NCBI GenBank assembly: GCA_020284085.1 | Contig: JACEVL010006441.1 | Span: 32,501-96,500 of the forward strand | Direction: 5' to 3' | DNA: 64,000 nucleotides | DNA from: Aporrectodea caliginosa | Lineage: Eukaryota > Annelida > Clitellata > Crassiclitellata > Lumbricidae | In this document: in pieces, positions 1-13,427 of the stretch | Layout of the letters: each line of letters starts with the position of its first letter | Numbering within the stretch: the first letter of the stretch is position 1 | The notes under the pieces: model-generated | The model's input: only the letters and a program-made list of their open reading frames with translations | What the model was told of the DNA's origin: nothing | Database searches by the model: none | Program-made: the position numbers and the translations under genes

Positions 1-133
1 AGATGTTCTTTGCATCACTTATATACTCGTTCGTCATCAGCTTCTGTTCATCCAACTGTGATTTCAGCGACGAGATTAGGATCAGCTGCTCACAGAATTT
101 CGTCTGCATCGATTCCTCATCTTCTCTCACCTC
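1..133 (-). CDS. Coiled-coil gene exon 11, cut by window edge
   Basis: Acceptor ATAAATCAG, then [20 protein letters not shown]..., phase 0, open to the window edge. The gene continues to the left outside the window. Confidence 0.65.
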
Positions 134-2467
134 CTGATTTATCACACAAATACACAAACAGGTAAGACGTCAAAGGTAAGATATCGATGCGTAAAAAGGT
201 AAGAAATCAAAGGCAAGATATGAATGCGTAAAAATGTAAGAAAGGTAAGATACAAATGCGTAAAACGGTAAGACATCAAAGGTAAGACACAAATGCGTAA
301 AAAGGTAAGACAACATAAAGCAATGTAAAGTCAGGAATGTAACCTAGGTACAAGAGAAGGCTTTATATGGTATGGCAAGTTAAAATTACGAAAAGCAACC
401 TATCGTGGTGTAGGCCGAAGGTTAGGTATATAATATATATATAAGACAAGTATTATATTGTATGGGTAAGTTGCAAGCAAGGTTACGTAAATTAAGGCAT
501 GCCAAGTTTTTGGAATGGCAAGCTTCAGCATGACAAGTTTTGGTAAGGGAAAGCCAAACGGTAATGCAAGGTAATAGCCTATAAACAATGAAGAGTGGTG
601 ATGATTGCAATACAATGACGCAAGTATCCTTACCTCAAAATCTTTAATTATTTGTTCCAACTCTTGGTTCTTCTTGAGCAGCTCTGTCTCTCTCTGTTTC
701 GTTGTGTTCAGTTTGTGTTCGAGAGCCTCAGCCGTAAGATAGAGGCTGGACACGAGCTCACACTCGTCATCTCTTCTCTGAGGTTCTTCGCTCTTGATGA
801 GGAGAAGTTCTTCCTCAGTGACACGCAGTTGCTGACAAAAGAAACCAGAGTCTACGTTACAGTTGCAGCCAAACAGATATAGCATCTTTGAATGTAGAAA
901 GGCGCTATATAAATATCCAGGAACAAACATACAAACATACCTACACACAGGGGCGTCTAATCCCACCCCCAAGTCATTGCAGCAACTACCCCCCTCCGCT
1001 CCCCTCCCATGGTACAACCTTAAAAATTGAACTCCCCTCCCCTAATTTCGCAATGAGGTCTTTCCGCCCCCCTATTTCTTGGATGGCCATTTTCTCTAAG
1101 GTTTACATGGTGTAGACGCCCCTGCCTACACACATAAATACATGTACATACTGGTGCATACAAACAAACATGCATACCTACACCATTTCGCGCAAAAACA
1201 GAGCAGCACGGCTAGACATATAACAGTATGTGTTTAACTACTCGCTGTGTACTTCTGACTTGGAGACTGCATATTATGGCGAGACTTAATATTCTGTTAT
1301 GCGTAATTTGGTGAGTGATTGCTATAGCTAAACTATACGTGATGCTATAGAAACCAATAAAACATATTAAAATACATTGTTAATTGCGATTGATGCGTAC
1401 AATCAGGATGTGTATGGTTTTCAGTGAGAATTTAACTGAGGAAATAGAAGTTCCCTAGTTAACTATCACATTCAGTGACCCCTTCCTTTTACAATACCGT
1501 GCAAAACAACTGTATATGATATTCCCCTCCTTCCAGACCAATCGACAGAACATCGATGGTGCTGAGCAAACGTGTGTGAAGGAAGGTTCCTATACATGGT
1601 CGAGGCTTGAACCCGTACTCTCCTTGTTACAGGCCGAGGACTCTAACCAATTGGCCATCAGGCCACTTTGAAAGTCACAGTCAAAGTCGGCTACTTTCTT
1701 CAGATGGGTAACTAATTGATTAGATTCCAATCGTTAGCTAATCGATTAGACAAACAGCTAATTCCAATTCTAATCGATTAGCTACAAGATTTTGCTAATT
1801 CAAATTCTAATCAATTAGCAAATTTCCGCAGCTAATTCTAATTCTAATCGATTAGCAAACTATTCGATTAGCTAATTGATTAGACATTTTAGACAACTCG
1901 TTAATTCTAGTACTAATCGATTAGCTACAAGATTTTGCCGATTCCAATTCTAATCGATTAGCAAATTTGCGCAGCTAATTCTAATCAATTAGCAATTTAA
2001 CTAATCGTGCCCATCTCTGTCAGATACGCACTTCCGTGAGTCTGGCAACAGCAGCGGATTCCGTTTGCAACTTCTTCTGAAATTCGTCGCAGACTTCCAT
2101 CAGATCTTTATTAGTGTTTTCGGTCGACTGGAGCAAGTCCTTCAACTTCAGTGACTCATCTGAGTGATTGGTCGGCTGGCCAACAGCATCCGCCAAACGA
2201 TCGAATGACCGCTGGATTGAAATACTGGCTTCTGTTTGAAAAACCAACCAAAGAATAGACGAAGGAACGAAGAAATTAATAAGTCAGTTTTCCAATCAAT
2301 GAGTCAATAAATCAGTCGGTCAATCAGTCAGTCAGTCAGTCAGTCAGTCAGTCAGTCAGTCAGTCAGTCAGTCAGTCAGTCAGTCAGTCAGTCAGTCAGT
2401 CAGTCAGTCAGTCAGTCAGTCAGTCAGTCAGTCAGTCAGTCAGTCAGTCAGTCAGTCAGTCAGTCAG

Positions 2468-2506
<39 letters not shown>

Positions 2507-4724
2507 GTGGTAACCGATTGAAATGAGCCTTGCAATCAAGCTGTTAACAAGCCACAAGCCAATCAATAAAACTATCCAAAGAAATTTATAAAAACAATTA
2601 CAGTGTATAGGAACAGAAGTGTAATATGGCTATATTGGTATTACAGAGAGTCAGGTTTCAGTGCCATTAGCAATTTCTTCAAAATTGCGCAAAACTGTTT
2701 AGTACACAAGTGACACAACCACAGGCTGATCAAAGAGACAAGCAGGACTTTTGACAAATTAATTAAAAATGCCTTTAAACCTTAGCCAATTAATTAAAAA
2801 TGCTTTCAAAACCTTTGGCTGCCTCTTCACACTCTGTGTCAAAATCTGATCCAGAAAATAAGCCATCAACGAAACACCGAGAAACGTCCAGACCCTCATC
2901 AGCCGTAGACGCTCTGCTGCTGGCTGGTTCGTCAGCTGATAGCAAACACAAAGAATTTACACATGATTAAGAAAAACTCTGAAAACCGCAAAACGCTTAT
3001 AGATACATGAAAAATTCCTGTTCTGAGTGTAATCATACGTGACACAGTGGTATATGTCCCTAAATGCACAGCGTATGTGCCACTCGCACCTGGAGTAATC
3101 AACTTATAGCCAGTGGCGGCGCCAAGAGGGGGATAGGGGTTTACTCCCCCCCCTAACTGCGGCTCAGCCCCCTCCCAAAATAAAAGTGGGAAATCACTGC
3201 AAATCACAGGGAGGAGGGGACAAAAGGGAAGGGCTTGGAGCTTTAGCCCCCCAAACCTGAAATCCTGGCGCCTCCACTGCTTACAGCGTTAGACGAAACC
3301 TTGCACTGTAGTTCTTGCAATATGGTCATTGTTCACACAAAGATAGCAGAAAAATTAAGTAAATTCTGGTGACTCTTTCAGCTTATTTGTGTCTGTATGC
3401 ATGCAAGTGTGTGTATGTATGTATACATTTATGAATGTGTGTATGTATGTACGAGTGTATGCTTGAATTAATGTATGCATGTATGTCTGCACGTGTGTAT
3501 GTACGTGTCAGTATGTTTGCTTGTATGCATGTAAGTGTAATTGTAAGTGTGTGCATGTATGTATTTTAATAAGAATGTGCATATGTATGCGTGTATGTGT
3601 GTATGTATGTATCTAGATATCCTTATCACAGCAACTTTTAAGTAATTCACAAAAACCATTGCTTATGGTATCGTCAAGAGCGTTACAGCTCATTAAGAGC
3701 AAACAGTTCATTAGTAGCCAAACTAGATAACCAGAAACACCTCTGCTAAAACTGACTTATCTTATCAGTAAGTGAAGATAAGGCAATAACTCATTTGAAA
3801 TGCCTCCTTCAACAACAGATTGGAGTGATATTTGGCTGATATGACAAAAGAATTCACACAACAGGACAACTAGTAATTAGCAGCATGAGCCTTGAAGACA
3901 ATGGTTTTCACGTACAAATGAAAAATTCATCAATCTTACAGAGGTTGAGAACGGAGAGCATAAGCGCCAAAGCTAAACAGATACATGCATAGATTAGAGC
4001 TGTACCGATATCGCTTTTTGCCGATTATGCCGATACCGCGTATAGCCGATTATTAAATTGCCGATACCGATACCGCGTAGAGCCGATTATTAAACTGTCA
4101 ATTACCATTATGAGACCGAATGTTTCATTATTTGATCAGTCAAAATGTTCGGTTCCGAAACATAAACCAGTAATCTATCGTCACAGCTATAGGCCTAAGG
4201 ACGTTTAAATTAAGTTGGGAAGTTGTTAACGATATGTTTTTAATGGGGGACGTAAAACGATAGATTAAAATCGATGAAAAACTTGGAATATGCAATAATT
4301 CAAATAAAATGATTAAATTATAACACAATTTTGACATCGGCACCGATTAACTGATTATTTTTGCTGATACCCGATTATACCGATTCTTCTAATAATCGGC
4401 CCGATTACGCGTATGGCCGTTTAATCGGTACAGCTCTAGCATAGATACATACATACATACATACATACATACATACATACATACATACATACATACATAC
4501 ATACATACATACATACATACATACATACATACATACATACATACATACATACATACATACATACATACATACATACATACATACATACATACATACATAC
4601 ATACATACATACATACATACATACATACATACATACATACATACATACATACATACATACATACATACATACATACATACATACATACATACATACATAC
4701 ATACATACAAGCACACATACATAT

Positions 4725-4755
<31 letters not shown>

Positions 4756-7700
4756 CATACATACATATATACATACATATAATATATATACATACACACA
4801 TTTTATATCTACACACACTTATATACAAACAAAACAATAAGATACATATAAACGAAAAGATAGTAAGAGTTATGGATGATATGCATCTTTCAGCGAGACT
4901 TATGCATTCAATGCAACATACCAAAGAAAGATTAGAAATTGAAACAAAATTTAGAAACTAATCTCGGTCACCAGAAACATCGGAGAGCTTGTTGTGCTGG
5001 CCAGAAACTGGAGACTGATGGAATCCACTGCTCGTCCGAGAGGAAGAATTGGAATACGACAGCTGAGAATTGGTTTTCTGCTCCAGAATGGCGCTCATTC
5101 TTACATAGTCCGATATCAGTCGAAGGTATTTCTCGTTGGCCTGCCTTAATGCGCTCCTGTAAAAAATGCTATTATTAATTTCATACCTGTTGGTTGATAA
5201 ACGATGAAGGAATGACAGCCATGGTGTTACTGTACAGTAAAGCAATTAATTGTTTCTTGTGCCTTTTAATGAACTAAAGTAATGAATCTATATAATAGAA
5301 AAGACATAAAGTCAACCTTTCCGCTAGGCAAAAGCAAAATAAAAGCAATAACTGTCTTCAAGGCATGACAGAACCACAAAAGGTAAAAAAAACATAAAGC
5401 ATTCATACGTAGGCCTAATCCATTGTCGAGTTCTGCTGCGCAAGTTTCTTACTTATTATCATCAGCGCAACAGTTTAGCGACATCATGACGCCGTCGAGA
5501 AATTTGTTTTAACAAATTTTCTCACTCCTTTTGCAGTGTTTAACAGGATTAGTTACAACTGCTACAGAATCCATGGATATTATAGTCAACTCTATATAGT
5601 CGTAATCGTAATCTTAATCTCCAAATTTACTCAAGCGCCACTCGAAAGCCAAGCGCAGGGCACCAGCTTATTCACGAGCTTATTCACGAGTCGACACAAC
5701 AGCAGAGTTTACAACTAAACTTGTACTTTACAAGCATGTTTGCTAGCTATGGTTTCATTAACCTAACAGCATTAACCATAATACACAAATAAACAGCAGC
5801 TTAGCCAACTATAAAAATTAATTACAAAATTAGTCATCTACTGTTATAAAGACTACCATACAAGAATTGTTTATGCATGCACAAAGTACCAGTGACAAAA
5901 CGCAGTATACTAGAACAGGCTATGTATAGGTATACTGTCTAGCTTAGGCTGTGCTAGAGTTCTTAAATCACTCCATTAGTGTTCTTCTAATCAAGAAATA
6001 GTGAAAGGTAGTAAACTTTAATTGGCAAGTTGTACAGTATACAATAGGCTACAGCCAAATAGTTCAGCTAGATTCAATCAATCAATCAGCCGTTTATTGA
6101 ATCAACAACAGCACAATTAATTAACAATCAGTCATTTAAAAAAATGTTAATCTGCCGATGCCGTCAACAGGACAGCCCTAAAGGATAAAATAATCCGCTA
6201 TTGCAGGGCTGCACCTTTTCCATATTACATTTACTGATGGCAAGATGATTTTTATGATCATATAGTTATAGAAAATTCAACTTAAATAACAATATTAGGG
6301 CTAAATCATAGCCAAACAGCTAAATAACAAAACATTGCAGTACAAGATACAGTGATTTCAGAACTTTTGTATGAATACCTTTTACATGTCCACAACGCTG
6401 TTTTCAGACGAATTTATAATATCCTAACCGCATGCGTAGCTCTAAATTGGCAAGCTGCCACGCATGGTGGAGGCACAGGCAGTGACTACATGCAGTGCTA
6501 GCAAACTGTAGCCTCATATTTGTCGAACTACAGGAGCTGCTTGTTCGCACCTCAACAAGCACTAAGTCCGGTTTTCAACAGCATAACATAAATCACACAT
6601 ACGCAACATAAGTGCAACGTTGATTACTGTTTAGCTTTGTAGGACATTTTTAAAGTGCTTTATTAGGGTCCTATACATATGCTTAATCTACTCCGATACT
6701 TTAATGGTTCTGATATCAACCTAGTTAATGAAGAGACAAGTCTGGTTAAGTCTCAGGTCGAAGTGCAACGAAAGACAAGCAGCCTACGACTGGTTTGTCT
6801 CTTCAAAGAAATATTGCTTGTCTAGCTCAAACAACAGTACTTTAATAATTAACCTACTTGGATTTTAAGCTTTCATATCATTACATTTTGACATTCTAAA
6901 GCGATGCACAGGTTTTGTAAAGACCATCATGTCATGTAGGAAGCACCATGTGGGAAACATGACACCTTGAGAGATGAACCACCAGACGTGAGATTTCCAT
7001 CGGGATCTTAAAAACTTCTAACTGCTAAGCAGGCTTGTCAAGTTTTATGCTTTCTCTACATCTCTCTTTTCTAACCTTTCCAGCTGCAGGACTTCGAGAT
7101 CATCGTGGAAAATGGTTTCCAGTGACTTTGTGTCGCTCCCGTGTCTCTGCAGTTCGGTAATCTTCAGCTCCAGTTCTTCAACTTTCTTCTTATACTACAA
7201 ACGGATATGAAAGTTCATAAGCCACGTGACTAACAGATACTGACTTAAAGCATGTTCAGTAATGTAGACACATTTCTATTAAGGACTTGCAAAGCTTCGA
7301 TTTTCGATTTAAAATGGAATCGGACAGCAGTAGACCCCTATTCGATTTGAAAATGACGTCATGATTCGAGAAATGATTAGCCTTGGTTATAATATTTAAA
7401 AAATTATTTGTGCTAGGCCTATTTGAATTCCTTTAATTAACTGAATTTTTAGTTTCATTGATTCTAAACTGCAGAAAATTTATTAGGCCTATATTGATAT
7501 TTTGATAGGCCTAACTGTGTTACTGTGGTATGCCTGTTCTATCGAGCGAACAATCACTCACTCAATCAATCAATCAATCAATCATTTTCATTGATCCAGT
7601 TCATTGTAATAATACAAGTGTTAAACATAACAATTCAGTGTGCAGACAATTAACGACACGATTTAACACTTTTATACACAAGTCCAATGTGAAGTCAGGA

Positions 7701-10700
7701 GCAAAAAGGCACACCTAGAAGGGAGAAACTCCCGCTGCGTAGGGCCCAAAAACATTTATATCAAACTGGCACCCGCTGATTCAATTCAAGATTCGATTCG
7801 TTTGGAAATTTGTGATTCGCAGGTCCCTAATTTCTATATGCATTCAGACGACTCATATAGTGCCCCTCCAAGTTAGCTACTCAGAGGCGCTCCCAGTCCA
7901 ACGCTGGCAATATCTGGCGATTCATTTATATGGCACTTTTCATTTGCTTAAAGCAATAATGTAACTACATATTCCCAAGCACCTTTAATTAACTTATGAA
8001 TGATACACTGTTAGTCATGATAACAAACAATAATATTATAACAAATAAATAACAAAATTATAATTAAAAGAGAAAATAATAAATAATAATAGAAATTGAA
8101 TAATAATCAATCAATTTTCGTTTATTAAAAATAAGCTGACAAGTATGCAACTTAATACAGTGACAAACTAAGGTCCTATTGGATGTTTAAAGATTAGATT
8201 AAAGCAATTTTCAGATAAAATTAAGACTTTATGCATGTCATACATATTGGACCATTAGTGTTATAATTGATGGAAGAGAAGCAATATTATAATAATCAAA
8301 ATAGCAAATAAACGGCAATGAAAATAACAGACTAAAAATATTTAAAATATTAACAGACAATATGAAATATGAAAAGCAATACTAAATAATTAAATAATGC
8401 AGAATAATAAACAATAAAATAAAAATTAGATTTATAATGATGCTCTTACCTCTGTAATCTCGGCATCACGTTCCTCGAGGGTTTGGACGAGGCATTCGTC
8501 AAACCGTTCCTTTGTCGTCCAGATTTCCAATTCATCCTTCTCTTTCTGCTGCAGCAACTGCCGATTCAACTTCAGAATCTCCTCCTCTCGCAAGTAGTTG
8601 TCCTGGAGAACCCTTTCCAGATTCAGCTTTGCCCGGTGCTCCGCTTCCTTTGCCTTTTCCAGCAGCTTCTTAGCTTCATCTAGCTCCAAGTCCTTTGCAG
8701 TTTGGCTGTCAAGTGCATCACCTCGAGTAACAATGAGTTAAGAACTGTCATCAAACACAATATCAACAACAATAAAAACTCTGAAAGCATAATGAACAGT
8801 AATACATTAAAATTTACATTAACAGATTAGATTATTAACTAATTAAGTTAATAAGTAATCTTTTAATGTAAATTGTAATTGTAATTGTAATCCAACATTT
8901 ATATAGCGCCGCTCAGAAATCAGCAGCGATCTCGACCTGCGTCAGTGTCCCTGGTCAGGGTACAGGAAAGTCTTAAGGCGTCTCCGGAACTGGGAAGGTG
9001 AGAGGGCTAGTAACTCAAGGCGAAGAGACTGGGAAAGAGAGTTCCAAGCTGATGGGCCAACACGGGCAAAGCATCTAGAGTGGGCCGTAGTAGAGCGCAT
9101 GCGAGGGACAACCATTGTAATTGTAATTGTAATTGAACATTTGTATAGCGCCACTCAGAGATTCAGAGGCGCTCCCGACCCAGGGCTCTAACAAATAAGA
9201 TAGTCTTCAGGCGTTTCCGAAACAGAGGAAGAGAAAGGCTAAGGAGCTCAAGACGCAATTCATGCGGAAGATGGTTCCAAGTAGAGGGGCCGACATAGGC
9301 AAAGCTTCTGGATTGAGCAGTTGCACCACGCATGCGAGGGACAACCAGAAGGCCTCTGGCGGCAGAGCGCAGAGCAGAGCGACCAGGGAGTGTAGAAACC
9401 GATGTGCATAAGGCCTGAAGGTATGAAGGAGCTACCCCGAGCAGAGAGTTGCGCATAAGTGTAAGAATTTTGAATTGAATGCGCTGGGGCACAGGAAGCC
9501 AGTGAAGAGTTTCCCGAATGAAGGTAGATATGTGAGAGTACTTTGGGAGACCACAGATAAGGCGGGCGGAGGCGTTAAGAATGGACTGAAGCTTGGAGAG
9601 GTTTAGTGAAGAGAGACTGGCAAAGATGGAGTTGCCGAAGTCAACCTTTGTACAGATCAGTGCATGGACGAGAGTGTTGACCGCGTGAGGAGAGAGTGAG
9701 TGACGGATGGTGCGAATTTGGCGTAGATGATAAAGGCATGTTCGAGAGATGCGATTGACATGGTCTGAAAATGAGAGAACTGGATCCAGGCTAACGCCCA
9801 GATCCCGAACTGAGACAGAGTAGGCCTAGTGGACGTCTGGGAAAGTAGCGCGGAGAAATTCCATGTCAATCTTGGCTAGTTGGGCTCTACCGCCAAGCCA
9901 GATGAATTGAGTTTTGTCATTTGTATAGCGCCACTCAGAGATTCAGAGGCGCTCCCGACCCAGGGCTCTAACAAATAAGATAGTCTTTGTTTTGACCATA
10001 AGGCCACGGGTCGAAGATCGCAAAGAGGCCTCGCAGGTAAGGAGGAGACAAAGGTGCAAAAGACCTCAAGTAAAGGCTCCAGGTTTGGCTATAGCATAGT
10101 TCATGCATAACAATTTTCTTTTGTGTGTCTGGAGTAGGCCTAGCACTGCAGAAGAAGTGTTTAGATATATAGAAATATCCTTATAGAATTTCCATGTTCT
10201 AACGTGGAAGCTCAAACTTGGACCAAGCATAATGAAATTGCATTGTATAAGCAAAGGCGGAAATTTGGTTGACCGTGAGTCCTCTCTTCTAGATGAGAAT
10301 GTGTTATTGTCTTTGATTAGCAAGGCATCAAATTTAGACAAGAAGAGGTTGACAAGCAGTCATGAACTGTCAAAAATACGATTCTCCTTACTTGCCTTTC
10401 TTTTGACCCCACAGTGAGCGGGCCCTCACCAGTCACCACTCTTCAAATCGGCCATCCTTGACTATAAGACTTGAAATTGAAAAAAATTAAATTTTGAAAC
10501 CACCTTCTGATAAAGTATGCTCGTATCTTTGTCGCACAGCGTCCATTTCTTGTTTACTCTGCATCAAGTTTTGTTCGCATCGTGATATCTTCCCTAAAAT
10601 TAAGAAAAATCTTAATTGCAGCTGAAAATTTATACAACGCCACTTCATAAAAGCTCATCAGAGGTGCAATACCTATCAACCAAAATGCAGTGACGTAACT

Positions 10701-13389
10701 AGGACTTTCCTTGGGCGGGGGATTTGAAAGGTGAGCATGGCGAGTCCGGTAGCACGAGCCTATAGTGGGACCGGGGTTCGATTTATTTTGGGCTTCAGCT
10801 TCGTTTGGAGGGGGTCTAAACCCCAAGTCCAACGCTAGTTAGTCCCTGCCAAAATGAAACCACAATCGAACACGAATGTCTTCAAGCAAAAAGAGGCCGA
10901 AGGATGGGCCGACCTCAGGCTCAGCGTAACGTCTAAATTGGACCGTAGCCTATATGTTAGTTCGGCTGGTAAAAGTCAACTCGCCTTGTGTAGTAGGCCT
11001 ACAGCAGCAAAGGGGATAAATCTACAAGTGTAAACGTAACATCGAATTTATTATAGTCCATCTAATAACCCACAGCCAAAGACGAAGATTTGGACGACTT
11101 TTCCAACAGCCTAAGCCTGTGGCAAGAAATAAAACTTCAAGTAGGCTACGGTGAGAATGCTGGGTGGATAAATAATCTGTTGAATGGACGTCTCAACCTT
11201 CTATTACCTCGTTGGTCTGATGGTCTCAACCTGCTGATATGAAGCGACCCACAAACGTTTCCAACGTGCACTTTACTCTAGCGCATTTACTAGTATTTTG
11301 TCAGGCCAATTTGATTTACGCTTTATTATTCTTCATAAAACAATAATAAAGCTCTTCGGATAGTTTCTTAGAGCCTGCGGGATTACTCCTACATCGGGCG
11401 AAAAAAATAGTAATACAATTACTGCTGCTCACTCTATGTTGGCCTCCCAGCTGGCAAGTTGAGGTACTTGGTCCGGGTCCAGAGTTCTTCGGTTCTGCCG
11501 CACGCCTTTGCAGACGCATTCCCCGATTTGGCCACGTCTCCGACATATATGCTGGATGTGCTCCACTGGCTTCCCCTCCAACAGCGGATCTCGTACCGGA
11601 TAATTGCTTTGGTCTGGCAGTCCTTGCTTGACCTCGCCCTGCCTATCTTCGCGACCTCTGCTGCCCCACATTGAGTGCACCGGGTCGTCGCACTCTCCGC
11701 TTTAGGCCTACTAAGCGGGGCCTGCTCATGGTCCCTTTTGCCAGCACAGCTACAAAGTACATGTAGAATGCACCTTCTCAGTGGTTGGCCCCTCGCTGTG
11801 GAATGGGCTCCCTTTGGTGCTGCGCTTACTCCCCAGGGTCCACTCTCACTCTTTCTATAGGCCTACTCACCTCAAAACCGTCCTTTTCAGCAGTGCTGGG
11901 GTAGGGAGTGCTCCTAAGTAGTAGCCCTTAAGGAGCGCTATTTAAATATTCGTAGGCTAACGAATGAATGAATGGTAATAATCTGGTCTATGGTTCTAGT
12001 ATTTCCCTTAATGCACCACTTTCTTACTTCATTTACACTTGACTAAATCTGAAAGCCAGGAAGACTGAATCACCCCAGTCCATGAAAGTAGCCTAATTAC
12101 AAAAAACAATCGAACCCGACTAGGCAACAAATTAAAACTTGTCAATCGTCGTCATCATCATTTTCTGTCTTGGTGATTATATCACCAAGAAGCTCTCTTG
12201 GTGATATAATCTGACATTGTATGACTAAAAACACTACACTCATTCTAAACTTTCCTATTACCACATGTAGGCTATCAGATAGCGGTGTGTCTATATGTAT
12301 ACCTGTTTCATACCAATAAACGCATATATATATATTATAGTCGTCTTCATCACTTAGCTCTGTAGCCTATATACTGGCGTATCCATTTTTTATTATTCAA
12401 ATATGCCTTTAGGCCTAAGTCATTGGGCGAAATAGAATTACCAGCAGTGTGATTTTCGTTAACGATAACGATAACGAAAATGTTCGTTAACGAAAATAAA
12501 ATGACTTCGTTAACGATAACTATAACTATAACTAAAAAATATCATTAACTATAACTATAACTATAACGAAAATAACACTAACGAAAATTCATCTTTATTT
12601 TCGTTAATACAAAAAATAAAAATAGGAAGTGCAATATGGACGATTCGACATAAATGAGAACAAAAAATTCGAAATTTTTATTGTGAAATTTGTCAGTTAC
12701 TTTGGAAACTCGTGTATTCATGAAGCTGACTGTACCCATGCTTCAAAGGTTTTCATAGCTCTGAGTAAATTGTGAAACAGCGTATTAATACGCACAATTT
12801 TGCTTATAGACTTAATTATTGTAACTAAGTAGTAACTAAAATTAACTAAAATAAAAATCCATTAACTATAACTATAACTATAACTAAAAATAATACTAAC
12901 TATAACTATAACTATAACTAAAATAAAAATCATTAACTATAACTATAACTATAACTAAAATAAAATCTGTAAGGAAAATCACACTGATTACCAGTGCGGC
13001 ATGCGCTTGTCTAGAAGCCAAACTGCTTCGTCAACAATTAAATCCGATTCCAGACGAAAGCAAACAAACGAAAATAAACCGATCATAAAAACCGAAAAAC
13101 TGCGAGTTATGAACGCCAGTCATTAAGAAGAGCGAGCAAAAGACATGAGGACACAACTGCTGCACTGCATGCTGGTTCATGCTTTAGGAGTAGACGCCTA
13201 GCTACCCAGTCCACTGCAAAGTGTTTATGCATATTGTTCACGCATCAAGAGCATCTAGAGTATCTTCAAGTTGACCTGCAGGACCCAGATCAAGGTATTC
13301 TTTTAAAACAGTCTTAAAGTCTAGCCTGGTAGATAATCCTATGAGTCAATCATCATAAACACAAGAACGAAAGCATACACGCAAACACA

Positions 13390-13427
<38 letters not shown>

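Larger units (their letters stand above)
5157..7075. other. Intron 6 of the coiled-coil gene, no coding seen
   Basis: AT-rich sequence with two LINE 3' tails (5590-5720, 6074-6200). I see no other exon or RNA gene. Confidence 0.5.

Noticed and set aside
1701..2019. Assigning this element firmly to hAT
   Set aside because: The ends resemble hAT but no target duplication could be found.
2318..2505. CRISPR-like array
   Set aside because: Units are 4 bp with no spacers; a plain microsatellite in a eukaryote. The 34-bp array at 60.5-61.4 kb also has no unique spacers.
2932..3207. 91-residue minus frame
   Set aside because: It crosses a MITE boundary; not coding.
4389..4924. Long open frames of repeated Met-Tyr-Val-Cys residues
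   Set aside because: They are translations of the (ACAT)n microsatellite; all frames are open because the unit has no stop on that strand. The same holds at 19.0-19.2, 22.5-22.8 and 53.3-53.6 kb.
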